64,000 bases of DNA from assembly GCF_024189295.1 (NCBI RefSeq), contig NZ_JAIZEN010000003.1, forward strand, positions 1 through 64,000. Direction: 5' to 3'. A program made the position numbers and the translations under genes. Every line of letters starts with the position of its first letter. Positions within the stretch are counted from its first letter, which is position 1. Below the pieces are notes generated by a model, which worked only from the letters and a program-made list of their open reading frames with translations, was not told where the DNA came from and did not search any database. Positions 25,558-34,240 of this stretch are shown one piece after another. Origin of the DNA: Halobacillus sp. A1 (GTDB lineage: Bacteria > Bacillota > Bacilli > Bacillales > Halobacillaceae).

Positions 25558-27921
25558 ATGGAACCTTTAAAAGAGATTGAACATGAGAAGAAAAAAATAA
25601 GGCGCTGGAAAAAGGTCACATTAGTGATTACGGGTGTAATTATGTTGCTAGTGGCTGCTGCGCTTATATTTGTAAACGTTTACATAAATCGTTCACTTCC
25701 CGAAACCGCCGGCCAAATTAAGTTCGAAGGTCTTAGTGAGGAAGTCAGCATTATTCGGGACGAGCAAGGAGTCCCTAATATTAAAGCTAAGTCTAATGAA
25801 GATCTATTCAGAGCGCAGGGTTATGTACAGGCACAAGACCGTATGTTCCAAATGGAGCTTGCGAGAAGGCAGGCATCGGGTACGCTAAGTGAAGTTGTGG
25901 GAAGTACGGCCATCGATCAAGATAAGTATTTTCGAACGCTGGGGTTAAGGAGGGCTGCGGAAAAGTCTATTCAAGAATATTCCGAAGAGGCTTTGAAAAG
26001 TTTGGAAGCATTTGCGGAAGGCGTGAATGAGTACATCGCGCAGGCTATAGATCAAAACAAATTACCTGCAGAATTCATTTTAATGGGAATTGAACCAGAG
26101 CCCTGGGAACCTGTCGATTCATTGACCATCGGGAAATATATGGCCTTTGATTTAGGAGGGCATTGGGAGAGACAGGCTTTTAACTATTATGCGATGCAAG
26201 AGTTTTCTCCCGAAGAAGCAGAAGAGCTTATGCCAGCCTATCCCGAAAATGCTCCGACGATTCTGGATGAAGAAACAATAGATATAGCATCCAGTTTTAA
26301 AGGTGCCGTCCTGCCACAAGAATTCAATGGAAGTAATAATTGGGTAATTGAGGGGAGCCTCACTTCATCAGGTTCCCCTTTGCTGGCGGATGATCCTCAC
26401 CTTGGTTTAGCCACTCCGTCCATATGGTATCAAATGACTTTAAATTCTCCTGATTACAAAGTTTCCGGTGTTATTTTCGCCGGTGTTCCGGGAATTATTT
26501 TAGGTCATAACGAAGATGTGGCATGGGGAGTAACAAATGTAGGGCCGGACGTGCAGCAGCTGTATATGGAAAAAAGAAACGCTGAAAATGAGAATGAATT
26601 TCTCTATGAAGACAAGTGGGAAGAAGCGGAGGTTATTAACGAGCCGATACGAGTGAAAGGTGAGGATACGATAGACTATTCTGTTACAGAAACGAGACAT
26701 GGACCTGTCATCAGTGAATTTGCAGAAAACACGGGTGAATCATCAGTCTTGTCATTAAGGTGGACGGCTCTTGATCCTACTACGGAACTTGAAGCTATTC
26801 TGGAAATCAATAAAGCAAGAAATTGGGAAGAATTCGAAAATGGTCTAGAGAAGTTCCTGGCACCCGCTCAGAATTTTGTATATGCAGATAAAGAAGGGAA
26901 CATAGCCTACAAAGCAAATGGAAGAATTCCGATATATGAGAACCCTGATGATGCTCTTCTTCCATTAAGAGGATGGTCCTCTGAGGATGAATGGAACGGT
27001 TTTATTCCGTTTGACGAACTACCAGGTGCCTTCAATCCCGAAGACGGTTTTATCGCAACAGCTAATAATAAAATAACTACAGTAGAATACCCTTATCATA
27101 TAAGTCATAATTGGGCACAACCTTACCGTTATCAACGTATTACCGACATGATTAATGCCAAAGATAACCACACCTTAAAAGATATGAAAGACATGCAGTT
27201 AGATGTATTGAACCTGCAGGCTGAAGAATTCTTAATTTATCTTCTGGACCAGCTCGAAGGTGCGAACGAGGAGACAATTCAATTAATGAACGACTGGAAC
27301 TATAAAGATGAGGATACCTTGCCGCAGCCTCTCATTTTTCACAGGTGGATGCTGGCGATACAAGATCGAATATTTTCAGAGAAGATACCAAAAGATATGC
27401 TGGAGTTTTTTAAAGGGGCAGGGCAGACCACGGATGAAATACTACGTACGAGTATGAAAGGAGAAGAATCTATTTGGTTGGAAGAGGCTGGTGGTATAGA
27501 GAACGTCGTCCAGTTGGCTTTCGATGAAACCTTCATTGAATTGAAGGAAGAACAGGGGCAGGAACCTGCTGACTGGGAGTGGGGGAAATGGCATGCTGTA
27601 GAATTCACTCACCCGCTTTCGAGCATTGGGTATTTGGAAAGGTTTTATAATCCCGGTGCTCCTGTGCCTGTTAGTGGGAGCAGGGTAACCGTTAGAGCGG
27701 CAGGTTTTGATAATAGTGGAATCGTCGATCATGGAGCCTCATGGAGGTTTGTAACGGACCTTTCTGACTTAAGCAGGGCTGAGCACGTAGTAGGGCCGGG
27801 GCAGGCAGGCCATTTTCGTAGTGAGTGGTACCACGATCAGCTGGATGATTGGGTTTCAGGAAAGTATCACACTACATTTCTTAACGAATCTGATGGAAGC
27901 GAACTTACTTTGCACCCTTAA
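25558..27921 (+). CDS. Penicillin acylase family Ntn-hydrolase, membrane-anchored
   Basis: A 787-residue precursor exported by an N-terminal hydrophobic segment (about residues 22-44). It follows the penicillin G acylase plan: an alpha chain ('RDEQGVPNIKAKSNEDLFRAQGYVQAQDRMFQMELARRQASG'-type region), a spacer, then the beta chain beginning at Ser259 in FNGSNNWV, the self-cleavage and catalytic nucleophile. 'LADDPHLGL', 'GHNEDVAWGVTNVG' and the C-terminal 'GPGQAGH' region are conserved. It hydrolyses amide-linked acyl groups; the natural substrate could be beta-lactams, acyl-homoserine lactones or other acyl amides. Strong RBS AAAAGGGGGAG. A TATAAT box lies at 25519-25524. Confidence 0.9.
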   Translation: MEPLKEIEHEKKKIRRWKKVTLVITGVIMLLVAAALIFVNVYINRSLPETAGQIKFEGLSEEVSIIRDEQGVPNIKAKSNEDLFRAQGYVQAQDRMFQMELARRQASGTLSEVVGSTAIDQDKYFRTLGLRRAAEKSIQEYSEEALKSLEAFAEGVNEYIAQAIDQNKLPAEFILMGIEPEPWEPVDSLTIGKYMAFDLGGHWERQAFNYYAMQEFSPEEAEELMPAYPENAPTILDEETIDIASSFKGAVLPQEFNGSNNWVIEGSLTSSGSPLLADDPHLGLATPSIWYQMTLNSPDYKVSGVIFAGVPGIILGHNEDVAWGVTNVGPDVQQLYMEKRNAENENEFLYEDKWEEAEVINEPIRVKGEDTIDYSVTETRHGPVISEFAENTGESSVLSLRWTALDPTTELEAILEINKARNWEEFENGLEKFLAPAQNFVYADKEGNIAYKANGRIPIYENPDDALLPLRGWSSEDEWNGFIPFDELPGAFNPEDGFIATANNKITTVEYPYHISHNWAQPYRYQRITDMINAKDNHTLKDMKDMQLDVLNLQAEEFLIYLLDQLEGANEETIQLMNDWNYKDEDTLPQPLIFHRWMLAIQDRIFSEKIPKDMLEFFKGAGQTTDEILRTSMKGEESIWLEEAGGIENVVQLAFDETFIELKEEQGQEPADWEWGKWHAVEFTHPLSSIGYLERFYNPGAPVPVSGSRVTVRAAGFDNSGIVDHGASWRFVTDLSDLSRAEHVVGPGQAGHFRSEWYHDQLDDWVSGKYHTTFLNESDGSELTLHP

Positions 27922-27927
27922 AAAGAT

Positions 27928-28633
27928 GACTATGTTAAAGAGGGTTGTTGATATTGATAAGTGAGTTAATTAACAATATGGCAAGATAGCTTAAGACTTG
28001 AATTCTAGATAATTCGGGTTCGTTGCCGTAATGTGGGTAAGTTGTTAGGGAGCTACTCGCTTTCCTGTGGGGGAAGTCGCGAGCTTCCCAACAACCCCAT
28101 TCGGCGAAGGTGAGAAACGAACCCTCACATAATGAAGCGTTTCTTTACGCATCCTGCGAGATGAACATAATGAGTTCTACCTCAAGTTTTTTTGAACAAG
28201 AGACCTCGGTTACGACCCTCAGTATTTGCTCAATGTTCCTATTTTCATGCAAAGACAGTGCCGTAAACAACTGGAGCATTCGTGGTAACCTTCCGACGTT
28301 TAGGTTCATTAATTAATGAGAGAAGCTGCATCTATTTGGGTATGACACACTATATGGTGGAGGTCCCTACCACTAGACACTAGACATGTTCTTATAAAAA
28401 TACTTCATAATTAATTCATTCAGGGTTCTTAGGACTCCTGTGGGAAGAGAGTGCTTGGTGAGACCCCGGAGAGCGAAGCTTGAGGAGGCTCACTGCGCTC
28501 CCACGGAAAGGGAGTGATTTCCAGGAGCTCTTACCTCTGTTAAGCATAACGGAAACCGCCCAAACATCTCGAAACTGAGTCTTCCACTACGAGGGAGCTT
28601 AAATGAATATCAACATAGAACTATAACAAAGCC
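27928..28633 (+). mobile_element. MITE-like element copy, 706 bp, with perfect 8-bp target duplication
   Basis: Left end GACTATGTTAAAGAGGGTTG (27928 onward) and right end ATCAACATAGAACTATAACAAAGCC (to 28633) are the family's terminal inverted repeats. The direct repeat AAAAAGAT flanks it at 27920-27927 and 28634-28641. The first hairpin cassette is shortened (about 28045-28100) and a second lies at about 28425-28530. Its middle part matches, in reverse, 33380-33540 of the other long copy. No coding sequence is recognised; the open frame at 28110-28316 has no RBS. Confidence 0.88.
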
Positions 28634-28653
28634 AAAAAGATACGTGACCTCTC

Positions 28654-29406
28654 TTATTTCGATGAGGACACGTTCTTAAGATATTTTTCTAGTTGGGGTA
28701 TGGCCGTTTTCAAATCTTCAGTAATGACTTGATTGAACAAGTGATCTTTTATAGTTGGTTCTTTATTTATTAAAAGCGAAGGGATCCCCCTGCTTACTGC
28801 ATATTCTGGTAAGAGACTGAACGGTGTAACTTGAAGGGACGTACCTAAAACCATCAGCAAATCAGCTTGATCGATGATGGCTTCGGCTTCATCGTGAGCG
28901 GTAATCAAATCTCCGAACAAAACAACATTTGGTTTGATGGGAGTATGACAAGCATCACATTCAGGTGTTTCATGAGCTAGGACATAATCGATGGTAAAAG
29001 CTTTTCCACATGATGGGCAGGATGCTTTATCCAATGAACCGTGGTACTCGACAACTCGCCGGCTGTCCGCGGCCGCATGCAGCCCATCAACATTTTGAGT
29101 GATGATTGTAACCTCTCGATATTCACTTTCTAAGTTTTTAATGAAGTGGTGTACTGGGTTGGGACGATACTCCTGTAATAACTTGATGCGGAAAATCTCT
29201 TTGTACTTCTTCCAAAAATCGATTGGATCATAAGCAAAATATTCACTGGACATGTAATCTTCTCTTCTTCGATCATAAGTCCAGATCCCTTTAGAGGACC
29301 GGAAGTCAGGAATACCACTTGCTGTAGACACACCTGCTCCCGTTAAAATAACGATGGAAGCTGCCGCGTCCATTTGACGGGCGGCAGCAGCTAGTTTCTC
29401 AGACAT
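28654..29406 (-). CDS. Sir2-family NAD-dependent protein deacylase
   Basis: Sirtuin of 250 residues that removes acyl groups from lysines using NAD+. Motifs in order: NAD pocket 'LTGAGVSTASGIPDFRSS' (residues 21-38), 'TQNVDGLH', catalytic His in 'EYHGSL', a four-cysteine zinc site (CPSC ... CDAC), 'PNVVLFGD' and 'GTSLQVTP'. It is the class seen in B. subtilis SrtN/CobB. ATG 29406 is chosen because AAAGGATGG precedes it; the ATG three codons earlier overlaps that RBS. It lies 18 bp downstream of the nitroreductase gene, so the two NAD(P)-linked enzymes form an operon. Confidence 0.93.
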   Translation of the reverse strand: MSEKLAAAARQMDAAASIVILTGAGVSTASGIPDFRSSKGIWTYDRRREDYMSSEYFAYDPIDFWKKYKEIFRIKLLQEYRPNPVHHFIKNLESEYREVTIITQNVDGLHAAADSRRVVEYHGSLDKASCPSCGKAFTIDYVLAHETPECDACHTPIKPNVVLFGDLITAHDEAEAIIDQADLLMVLGTSLQVTPFSLLPEYAVSRGIPSLLINKEPTIKDHLFNQVITEDLKTAIPQLEKYLKNVSSSK

Positions 29407-29424
29407 GTTTTCCATCCTTTCTTT

Positions 29425-30162
29425 CTACCGTTTATTGAAACCTTTTTTCTGGACAAGATCGGTCACATCCATGCGCATTGTCTTCATGAACCGCCTTTTC
29501 ATCTGTTCCGTCCACGTATCTGTGCGGCTGTTAGAACTGCGGGATTCGTAGTATTCTGCGATTTCTTTATCGAATGCTCGTAAACTGTCATCGTGTTCTA
29601 TATACTGGTTTTCAAAATATACGGCTTTCTTGGGGAGCCTCGGTTTGATATCAGGCTGGTGGTCCGGATGGCCAATGGCCATACCAAATAAAGGAATGAC
29701 ATGTTTAGGGAGGTCAAGCAGCTGGTCAACTTTACTTATATTATTCCTTAAGCTGCCAAGATAACAGATTCCCAAGCCAAGTGATTCTGCTGCTATCGCC
29801 GCGTTCTGAGCTGCCAGAGCCGCATCGATTGCGGAGACGAGAAAATGCTCGCTGTTCTCTAAATTTTCGATCATTTCACTGTATTCATCATTCGACGCTA
29901 AGTGAGTTTGACGGTGAAGATCGGCGCAAAACACAAGCAGATGCCCATTTTGTTTAACATAGGACTGACCGCTAATATCAGCTAGAGCTGATTTAAGTTC
30001 AGAATCCGTAACGCCGATAATCGAATACGCCATCATATAACTTGAGGTCGAAGCTTGCTGAGCTGCTCCTATAATGGTATCAATCTGTTCATCGGTAAGT
30101 GGTAGATCTTTGAATTTGCGAATGCTTCTATGATTTAGAAGAGTATGGATCGTAGAATTCAT
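29425..30162 (-). CDS. NADPH-dependent FMN oxidoreductase (NfrA family)
   Basis: Nitroreductase-fold flavoenzyme of 245 residues, family NfrA/YcnD/Frp. The FMN phosphate motif 'HRSIRKFKDLPL' is at the N-terminus, followed by 'QQASTSSYMMAYSI', the dimer segment 'DAALAAQNAAIAAESLGLGICYLG' region, 'PLFGMAIGHP' and the long C-terminal arm 'KPRLPKKAVYFENQY' typical of NADPH-specific members. It reduces flavins, quinones or nitro compounds. GGAGG lies 8 nt upstream of ATG. It is first in an operon with the sirtuin gene. Confidence 0.92.
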   Translation of the reverse strand: MNSTIHTLLNHRSIRKFKDLPLTDEQIDTIIGAAQQASTSSYMMAYSIIGVTDSELKSALADISGQSYVKQNGHLLVFCADLHRQTHLASNDEYSEMIENLENSEHFLVSAIDAALAAQNAAIAAESLGLGICYLGSLRNNISKVDQLLDLPKHVIPLFGMAIGHPDHQPDIKPRLPKKAVYFENQYIEHDDSLRAFDKEIAEYYESRSSNSRTDTWTEQMKRRFMKTMRMDVTDLVQKKGFNKR

Positions 30163-30559
30163 AATTTAAGCCTCCATTATTTATATGTTTTTTAATCTTG
30201 TTAACTAACATTTCCTAATCAGAAATATTTCTAAGCTGCCATTAAGGATGAATGGGTGCAGTGAGAAGCCAAGTATTCCCCAGTGTACGCTTGAATTATG
30301 AAAAGTCTACAACTACGTTTATCATAACTTTTTATTTAAGATAACATAAATTATTTAAAGAAATCTCGTTCGAGACTTACAGATATTTGTATCATACTGC
30401 ACTGTAGTGTATAGAAACATCAACAAAGTCATATTTGAAAGAGGTATGAGTGTAAAAATAAAAGTTTACATAAAATTTTTATAGTAATTAGAGGGTTCTG
30501 TTGAATAAAGTAGAATTAATATTATATATTTACTTGCTTAAGCACGGGGAGGGGTTCTT
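30163..30559. other. Gene-free gap between divergent genes
   Basis: About 400 AT-rich bases carrying the promoters of the divergent neighbours. I find no gene, repeat element or confident promoter pair; the longest RBS-like start gives only 12 codons. Confidence 0.5.
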
Positions 30560-30913
30560 ATGGCAGAAGTATTTGACTTCGATTGCTATAAATCCAAAAA
30601 AGAGATGAAAAAGGCTACTCATGAAAATCTAATATACGAGATTTATTTGACAACAATTAAATATGTGAAGAAACATGGAGTTTTCCAATCTGGGCACCCT
30701 GGGGGCCACATCACGACAGATACTTCTCTAAAAGTAATTTTTAACGAGGAAGAAGAAATTTTTAATAAAACGTTTCATGAACTGATAAAGTACTGGGGAA
30801 TCAATTTAGACGCTGTTCAAACGAGTTTATTTGATAATAATTTTGAAAATTTTGCTACCGTAGGGGATCTATGTGTATTTTTAGAAAAGGAAATCAACAA
30901 TGATAGAGGCTAA
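30560..30913 (+). CDS. Hypothetical protein, 117 aa
   Basis: Not recognised. A soluble protein with a basic N-terminal third ('CYKSKKEMKKATHENLIYEIYLTTIKYVKKHG'-type), a glycine/histidine-rich turn 'SGHPGGHITT', and an acidic C-terminal half ('FNEEEEIFNKTFHEL'). The strong RBS GGGGAGGGG before ATG 30560 supports expression. It stands about 100 bp upstream of the PBP gene, with no terminator visible between them, but AT-rich promoter-like sequence with TATAAT boxes at 30964 and 30975 lies in the gap, so separate transcription is likely. Confidence 0.65.
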   Translation: MAEVFDFDCYKSKKEMKKATHENLIYEIYLTTIKYVKKHGVFQSGHPGGHITTDTSLKVIFNEEEEIFNKTFHELIKYWGINLDAVQTSLFDNNFENFATVGDLCVFLEKEINNDRG

Positions 30914-31021
30914 ATGGTAAAAATCTATAACACTTTAGATTATAATCTTATAATCTGATTTGATATAATTGTCTTATAATGCTTCAAAAATTTAGGGATA
31001 ATGAAGCACAAGGAGGCAAAA

Positions 31022-33001
31022 ATGAAACAGATTACAGCATTACTGTTGCTGGTGCTTGCTCTATTAGGCTGTTCTGAACAACCTGAACCCTCAGGCACGT
31101 TAGAAGCTTATATGCAAGCCTGGCAAGATGAGAATTTTGAGGAAATGTACGAGTTACTTAGTGAGCAATCGAAAGATAGAATTAATGAGCAAGAATTTGT
31201 TGAAAGATACTCTACTATTTATGATGGAATAAATATGAATAACCTTCTGATTACATATGATGAACCCGCAGAAGATGAAGATTTTGCTGAAGAAGATCAA
31301 CCGTCCTTCAGTTATGAAGCAGAAATGGAAACACTAGCGGGTGCACTTAACTTTGCTAATGAGGTGCAGCTAACGTTTGAAGAAAATGAAGAAGAGGGTA
31401 AATGGCGTGTGAATTGGGATTCTTCTATGATTTTCCCTGGAATGGAGGAAGAAGATACGGTCAGTGCACAATCTACTTCACCTGAGAGGGGGGAAATCTT
31501 TGATGTTGAAGGTGATCCTTTGGCTGAAAATGGAGAGGTACAGCAAGTCGGATTTGTCCCTGGTGAGTTAGGTGAAAACGAAGAAGAAGCGAAGGAAGAA
31601 GCAGCTGATATTTTAGATATATCTGTAGAGGATATTGATGGACAGCTTAATCAATCCTGGGTTCAGGCTTCATCTTTCGTACCCGTTGGATCGATTGCTG
31701 CCGCCGATGAGGAAAGAATTGAGAATATAACCGGCATAGAAGGTATACAGCTTCAGGAAAAAAGTGCCCGCGTCTATCCTGAAGGAGAATCTGCAGCGCA
31801 TTTAATTGGATACATATCCGATGTAACTGCAGAACAGCTTGAAGAGGTTGGTGATCAAGGTTATTCTGCTGGAGACCAAATCGGCCAGGCAGGTCTTGAA
31901 TATGTACTAGAAGATGATTTACGAGGACAGGCTGGAGGAAAGGTTTCCATCCTTGATGAAAATGATGAAGAAAAAGAAGTATTAGCTGAGAATGAAGCGG
32001 TTGATGGTGAAGACTTCAATCTTACCATCGATAAAGAATTACAGCAGGCTGTATATGAGAGCATGGAAGAAAAACCGGGAGCTTCTTCAGCTATTGACCC
32101 AACTACAGGCGAAGTGAAAGCCTTGGTCAGTTCGCCCAGCTATGATCCTAATGACATAATTTTAGGTAGGAGCAGCGTGGAGACTACAGTTAACAGGTTC
32201 AATAAGACGTATTCTCCAGGTTCAACATTCAAGCCCATTACTGCAGCCATCGGACTTGAAACTGGCAACATCGATCCTGATGAGGAAATGTCGATCCCGG
32301 ATAAAACATATACAGAAGACGGCTGGGGTGGGTACTCTGTCAGTAGAATTGATGGAGCAAATGTAGACGACAAGGTAGATCTAAGGGATGCTCTAGTGCG
32401 CTCCGATAATATTTATTTCGCTCGCTCCATATTAGAAATCGGTGCGGATTCATTTATGGATAAATCGAACGATTTTGGTTTCTCAGAAGAAGTCCCTTTC
32501 TCTTTCCCAATCGAGGATTCTCAAATTGCTAATGAAGAAGAAATCACGGAGGATGTTTTATTAGCCGATACAGGGTATGGGCAAGGACAAGTGCAAATGA
32601 GTACACTTCACCTTGCTTTGTCCTACACTCCGTTCATTACAAATGGAGATTTACTAGAACCTGCTCTTATTCAGAGTGATGATACCGAACAAGTCTGGAG
32701 AGAAGATGTAGTTAGTGAGGAGACTGCAGCTCGCATCCGTGAAGATCTTAAGGCCGTAGTCAGTGATCCAGAAGGTTCCGCTTATGAGCCTCAGCTAGAA
32801 AACGTAAGTCTGGCTGGCAAAACCGGGACTGCAGAATTAAAAGAGTCAATCGACGATGAAGATGGCCAGGAAAACGGATGGTTTATCGCATGGGATACAG
32901 ATCAGGAAGATTTATTAGTATCCATGATGATCGAGAATGTCGAGAATGGAAGTTCGGAAGCTGTTTCCAAAGTTAAACAAGTTTTTGAAGAAATGAACTA
33001 A
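31022..33001 (+). CDS. Class B penicillin-binding protein, PbpC/MecA-like lipoprotein
   Basis: Peptidoglycan DD-transpeptidase of 659 residues, probably anchored by a lipid: signal sequence ending LLGC with the cysteine near residue 17. An NTF2-like MecA N-terminal domain follows (about 25-140), then the PBP dimerisation domain, then the transpeptidase domain with SxxK at 401-404 (STFK), SDN at 461-463 and KTG at 600-602. The layout equals B. subtilis PbpC and staphylococcal PBP2a. CAAGGAGG fixes the start at ATG 31022, not the ATG at 31001. Very acidic, like exported proteins of halophiles. Confidence 0.93.
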   Translation: MKQITALLLLVLALLGCSEQPEPSGTLEAYMQAWQDENFEEMYELLSEQSKDRINEQEFVERYSTIYDGINMNNLLITYDEPAEDEDFAEEDQPSFSYEAEMETLAGALNFANEVQLTFEENEEEGKWRVNWDSSMIFPGMEEEDTVSAQSTSPERGEIFDVEGDPLAENGEVQQVGFVPGELGENEEEAKEEAADILDISVEDIDGQLNQSWVQASSFVPVGSIAAADEERIENITGIEGIQLQEKSARVYPEGESAAHLIGYISDVTAEQLEEVGDQGYSAGDQIGQAGLEYVLEDDLRGQAGGKVSILDENDEEKEVLAENEAVDGEDFNLTIDKELQQAVYESMEEKPGASSAIDPTTGEVKALVSSPSYDPNDIILGRSSVETTVNRFNKTYSPGSTFKPITAAIGLETGNIDPDEEMSIPDKTYTEDGWGGYSVSRIDGANVDDKVDLRDALVRSDNIYFARSILEIGADSFMDKSNDFGFSEEVPFSFPIEDSQIANEEEITEDVLLADTGYGQGQVQMSTLHLALSYTPFITNGDLLEPALIQSDDTEQVWREDVVSEETAARIREDLKAVVSDPEGSAYEPQLENVSLAGKTGTAELKESIDDEDGQENGWFIAWDTDQEDLLVSMMIENVENGSSEAVSKVKQVFEEMN

Positions 33002-33012
33002 ACAACAACAAT

Positions 33013-33055
33013 AAGCCCTAAGCCACTTTGATTAAATTTGGCTTAGGGCTTTTTT
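33013..33055 (+). terminator. Terminator of the PBP gene
   Basis: AAGCCCTAAGCCA (33013-33025) pairs with TGGCTTAGGGCTT (33039-33051), followed by T. The 3' T-tract forms part of the 8-bp target duplication of the adjacent repeat element. Confidence 0.92.
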
Positions 33056-33059
33056 GATA

Positions 33060-33843
33060 GGCTTTGTTAAAGTTCAATGTTGGTATTCATATATGCTCCC
33101 TTTATTGGAAGACTCAGGTTCGAGATGTTTGCACTGTTTCCGTTATGTTTACCAGCGGGAAGAGCTCCGGGAAATCACTCCCTTTCCGTGGGAGCGCAGT
33201 GAGCCTCCTCGAGCTTCGCTCTCCGGGGTCTCACCAGGCACTCTCTTCCCACAGGAGTCTCGCAATTTCCCGGAGCTCTTTGCCAGTCGTTAGTAGAACG
33301 GAAACTCTTATGACAGAACTTCAGTACCTTAGAACCCTTATGAAGTTTTTCACTCAGAACATGGCTAGCGGTAGACATAAACCCCCTCCACCCATGTAGT
33401 GTGTCATACCCAAATAGAAGCAGCTTCTCTCCTTAATTAATAAAACTAAACGTAGCAATTAATTACCACGAATGCTCCAGATGTTTACGGCGCAGGCTTT
33501 GCATGAAAATGTGAACATTGAGGTTAAATACTGAGGGTCGTATTTCGCTGGAATCGGGAAGACGCTCATTTTTATGTGAGGGTTCGTTTTTCACCTTCAT
33601 CGAATGGGGTTGTTGGGAAGCTGCGAGACTCCCGTGGGAGAAGGATGTAGGCGAGATCCCACAGGGCTGAAAAGCCCGAGGAAGCTCGCCACTTCCCCCA
33701 CAGGAAAGCGAGTAGCTTCCCAACAACGCCTGAATCTTAATAGGGCAACGAACCCTGAATATCTCGAAAGCAAGTCTTCAGCTATCCTGCCATATTGTTG
33801 AATATCTCACTTATCAATATCAACAACCACCTTTAACATAGCC
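33060..33843 (-). mobile_element. MITE-like element, best-preserved copy, 784 bp
   Basis: It starts GGCTTTGTTAAAGTTCAATG and ends CAACCACCTTTAACATAGCC, so both ends begin GGC on their 5' strands. The two ends, compared as inverted repeats, agree at about 25 of 32 positions. The direct repeat TTTTGATA flanks it perfectly at 33052-33059 and 33844-33851. Two large GC-rich hairpin cassettes are visible: 33160-33285 (AGCTCCGGGAAATC ... AATTTCCCGGAGCT) and 33610-33730 (GTTGTTGGGAAGCT ... AGCTTCCCAACAAC). No transposase or other protein gene is recognised. Its orientation is opposite to the copy at 27928-28633. Confidence 0.9.
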
Positions 33844-33851
33844 TTTTGATA

Positions 33852-34141
33852 AAAGATTCATGTTAATCACTCGCAGCCATAGTCAACCGAAGTCTTGCTG
33901 TTTTGCTGCTTAGAATATCTCGTTTTTTAAAAAAGTCATGATGAATTTACAAATCGGAGCAACCCTGCAGAAAAGGGGCAAGTTGAAATTTTAGTAACTA
34001 ATTTCTGAAAAGGGGGTCTATTGGGAGGATGATAAAAAGAAGAATCAATGACTAATCATTTATACTTATCAAAAACAACTGACCAAAACCTTGGATAGTA
34101 AGATATAATAAAAATAATTAATGTAGAGGAGCTGATGTTTT
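33852..34141. other. Gene-free gap with rsgA promoter region
   Basis: About 290 bases without a recognisable gene. A perfect TATAAT at 34104-34109 lies about 20 bp before the leader-peptide RBS, but no good -35 box is at standard spacing. Confidence 0.45.
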
Positions 34142-34240
34142 ATGAGAAATTATTTTGATCTACCCCGTCTATATCAACATTTTAATAATGGAGGACTCAT
34201 CAGCTGAATCGGTGTCCTCCTAAATTCAGGAGGAATAGAA
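34126..34240 (+). promoter_or_regulatory. Putative translational attenuator upstream of rsgA
   Basis: The rsgA RBS, AGGAGGA (34228-34234), is perfectly complementary to TCCTCCT (34215-34221), forming a 7-bp hairpin with a 6-nt loop that would block initiation. The same TCCTCC can instead pair with GGAGGAC (34190-34196; full partner GTCCTCC 34214-34220), freeing the RBS. A further perfect 8-bp pairing links AGCTGATG (34130-34137) with CATCAGCT (34198-34205). GGAGGAC and CATCAGCT lie inside the last codons of a 21-codon leader, so ribosome position could select the fold. Confidence 0.6.
34142..34207 (+). CDS. Candidate 21-aa leader peptide
   Basis: ATG 34142 to TGA 34205-34207, with the RBS GAGGAG (34126-34131). 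The peptide begins MRNYFDLPRLYQHFNN and ends GGLIS. It is too short to be a normal enzyme. Its final codons overlap the mutually exclusive hairpin arms that control the rsgA RBS, the arrangement of translational attenuation leaders upstream of ribosome-linked genes such as erm and ABC-F genes. Its regulatory role is inferred. Confidence 0.55.
   Translation: MRNYFDLPRLYQHFNNGGLIS

Noticed and set aside
28110-28316. 68-codon plus-strand open frame
   Set aside because: Inside the 706-bp element with no RBS and not conserved as a frame in the other long copy.
30964-30980. TATAAT boxes as a definite PBP promoter
   Set aside because: Two TATAAT sequences occur, but neither has a recognisable -35 box at 16-18 bp, so no promoter feature is claimed.
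31022-33001. PBP as an acquired beta-lactam resistance gene (mecA)
   Set aside because: The MecA-type N-terminal domain is also normal in chromosomal PbpC proteins of bacilli, and no mec regulators or SCC features are nearby.
33054-33801. Several 65-111-codon open frames on both strands
   Set aside because: All fall within the 784-bp repeat element; they share no family resemblance, lack RBSs and conflict with one another.
27928-33843. Composite transposon carrying the sirtuin-PBP block
   Set aside because: Each flanking element has its own different 8-bp duplication (AAAAAGAT, TTTTGATA), so the elements inserted separately; no transposase is present.
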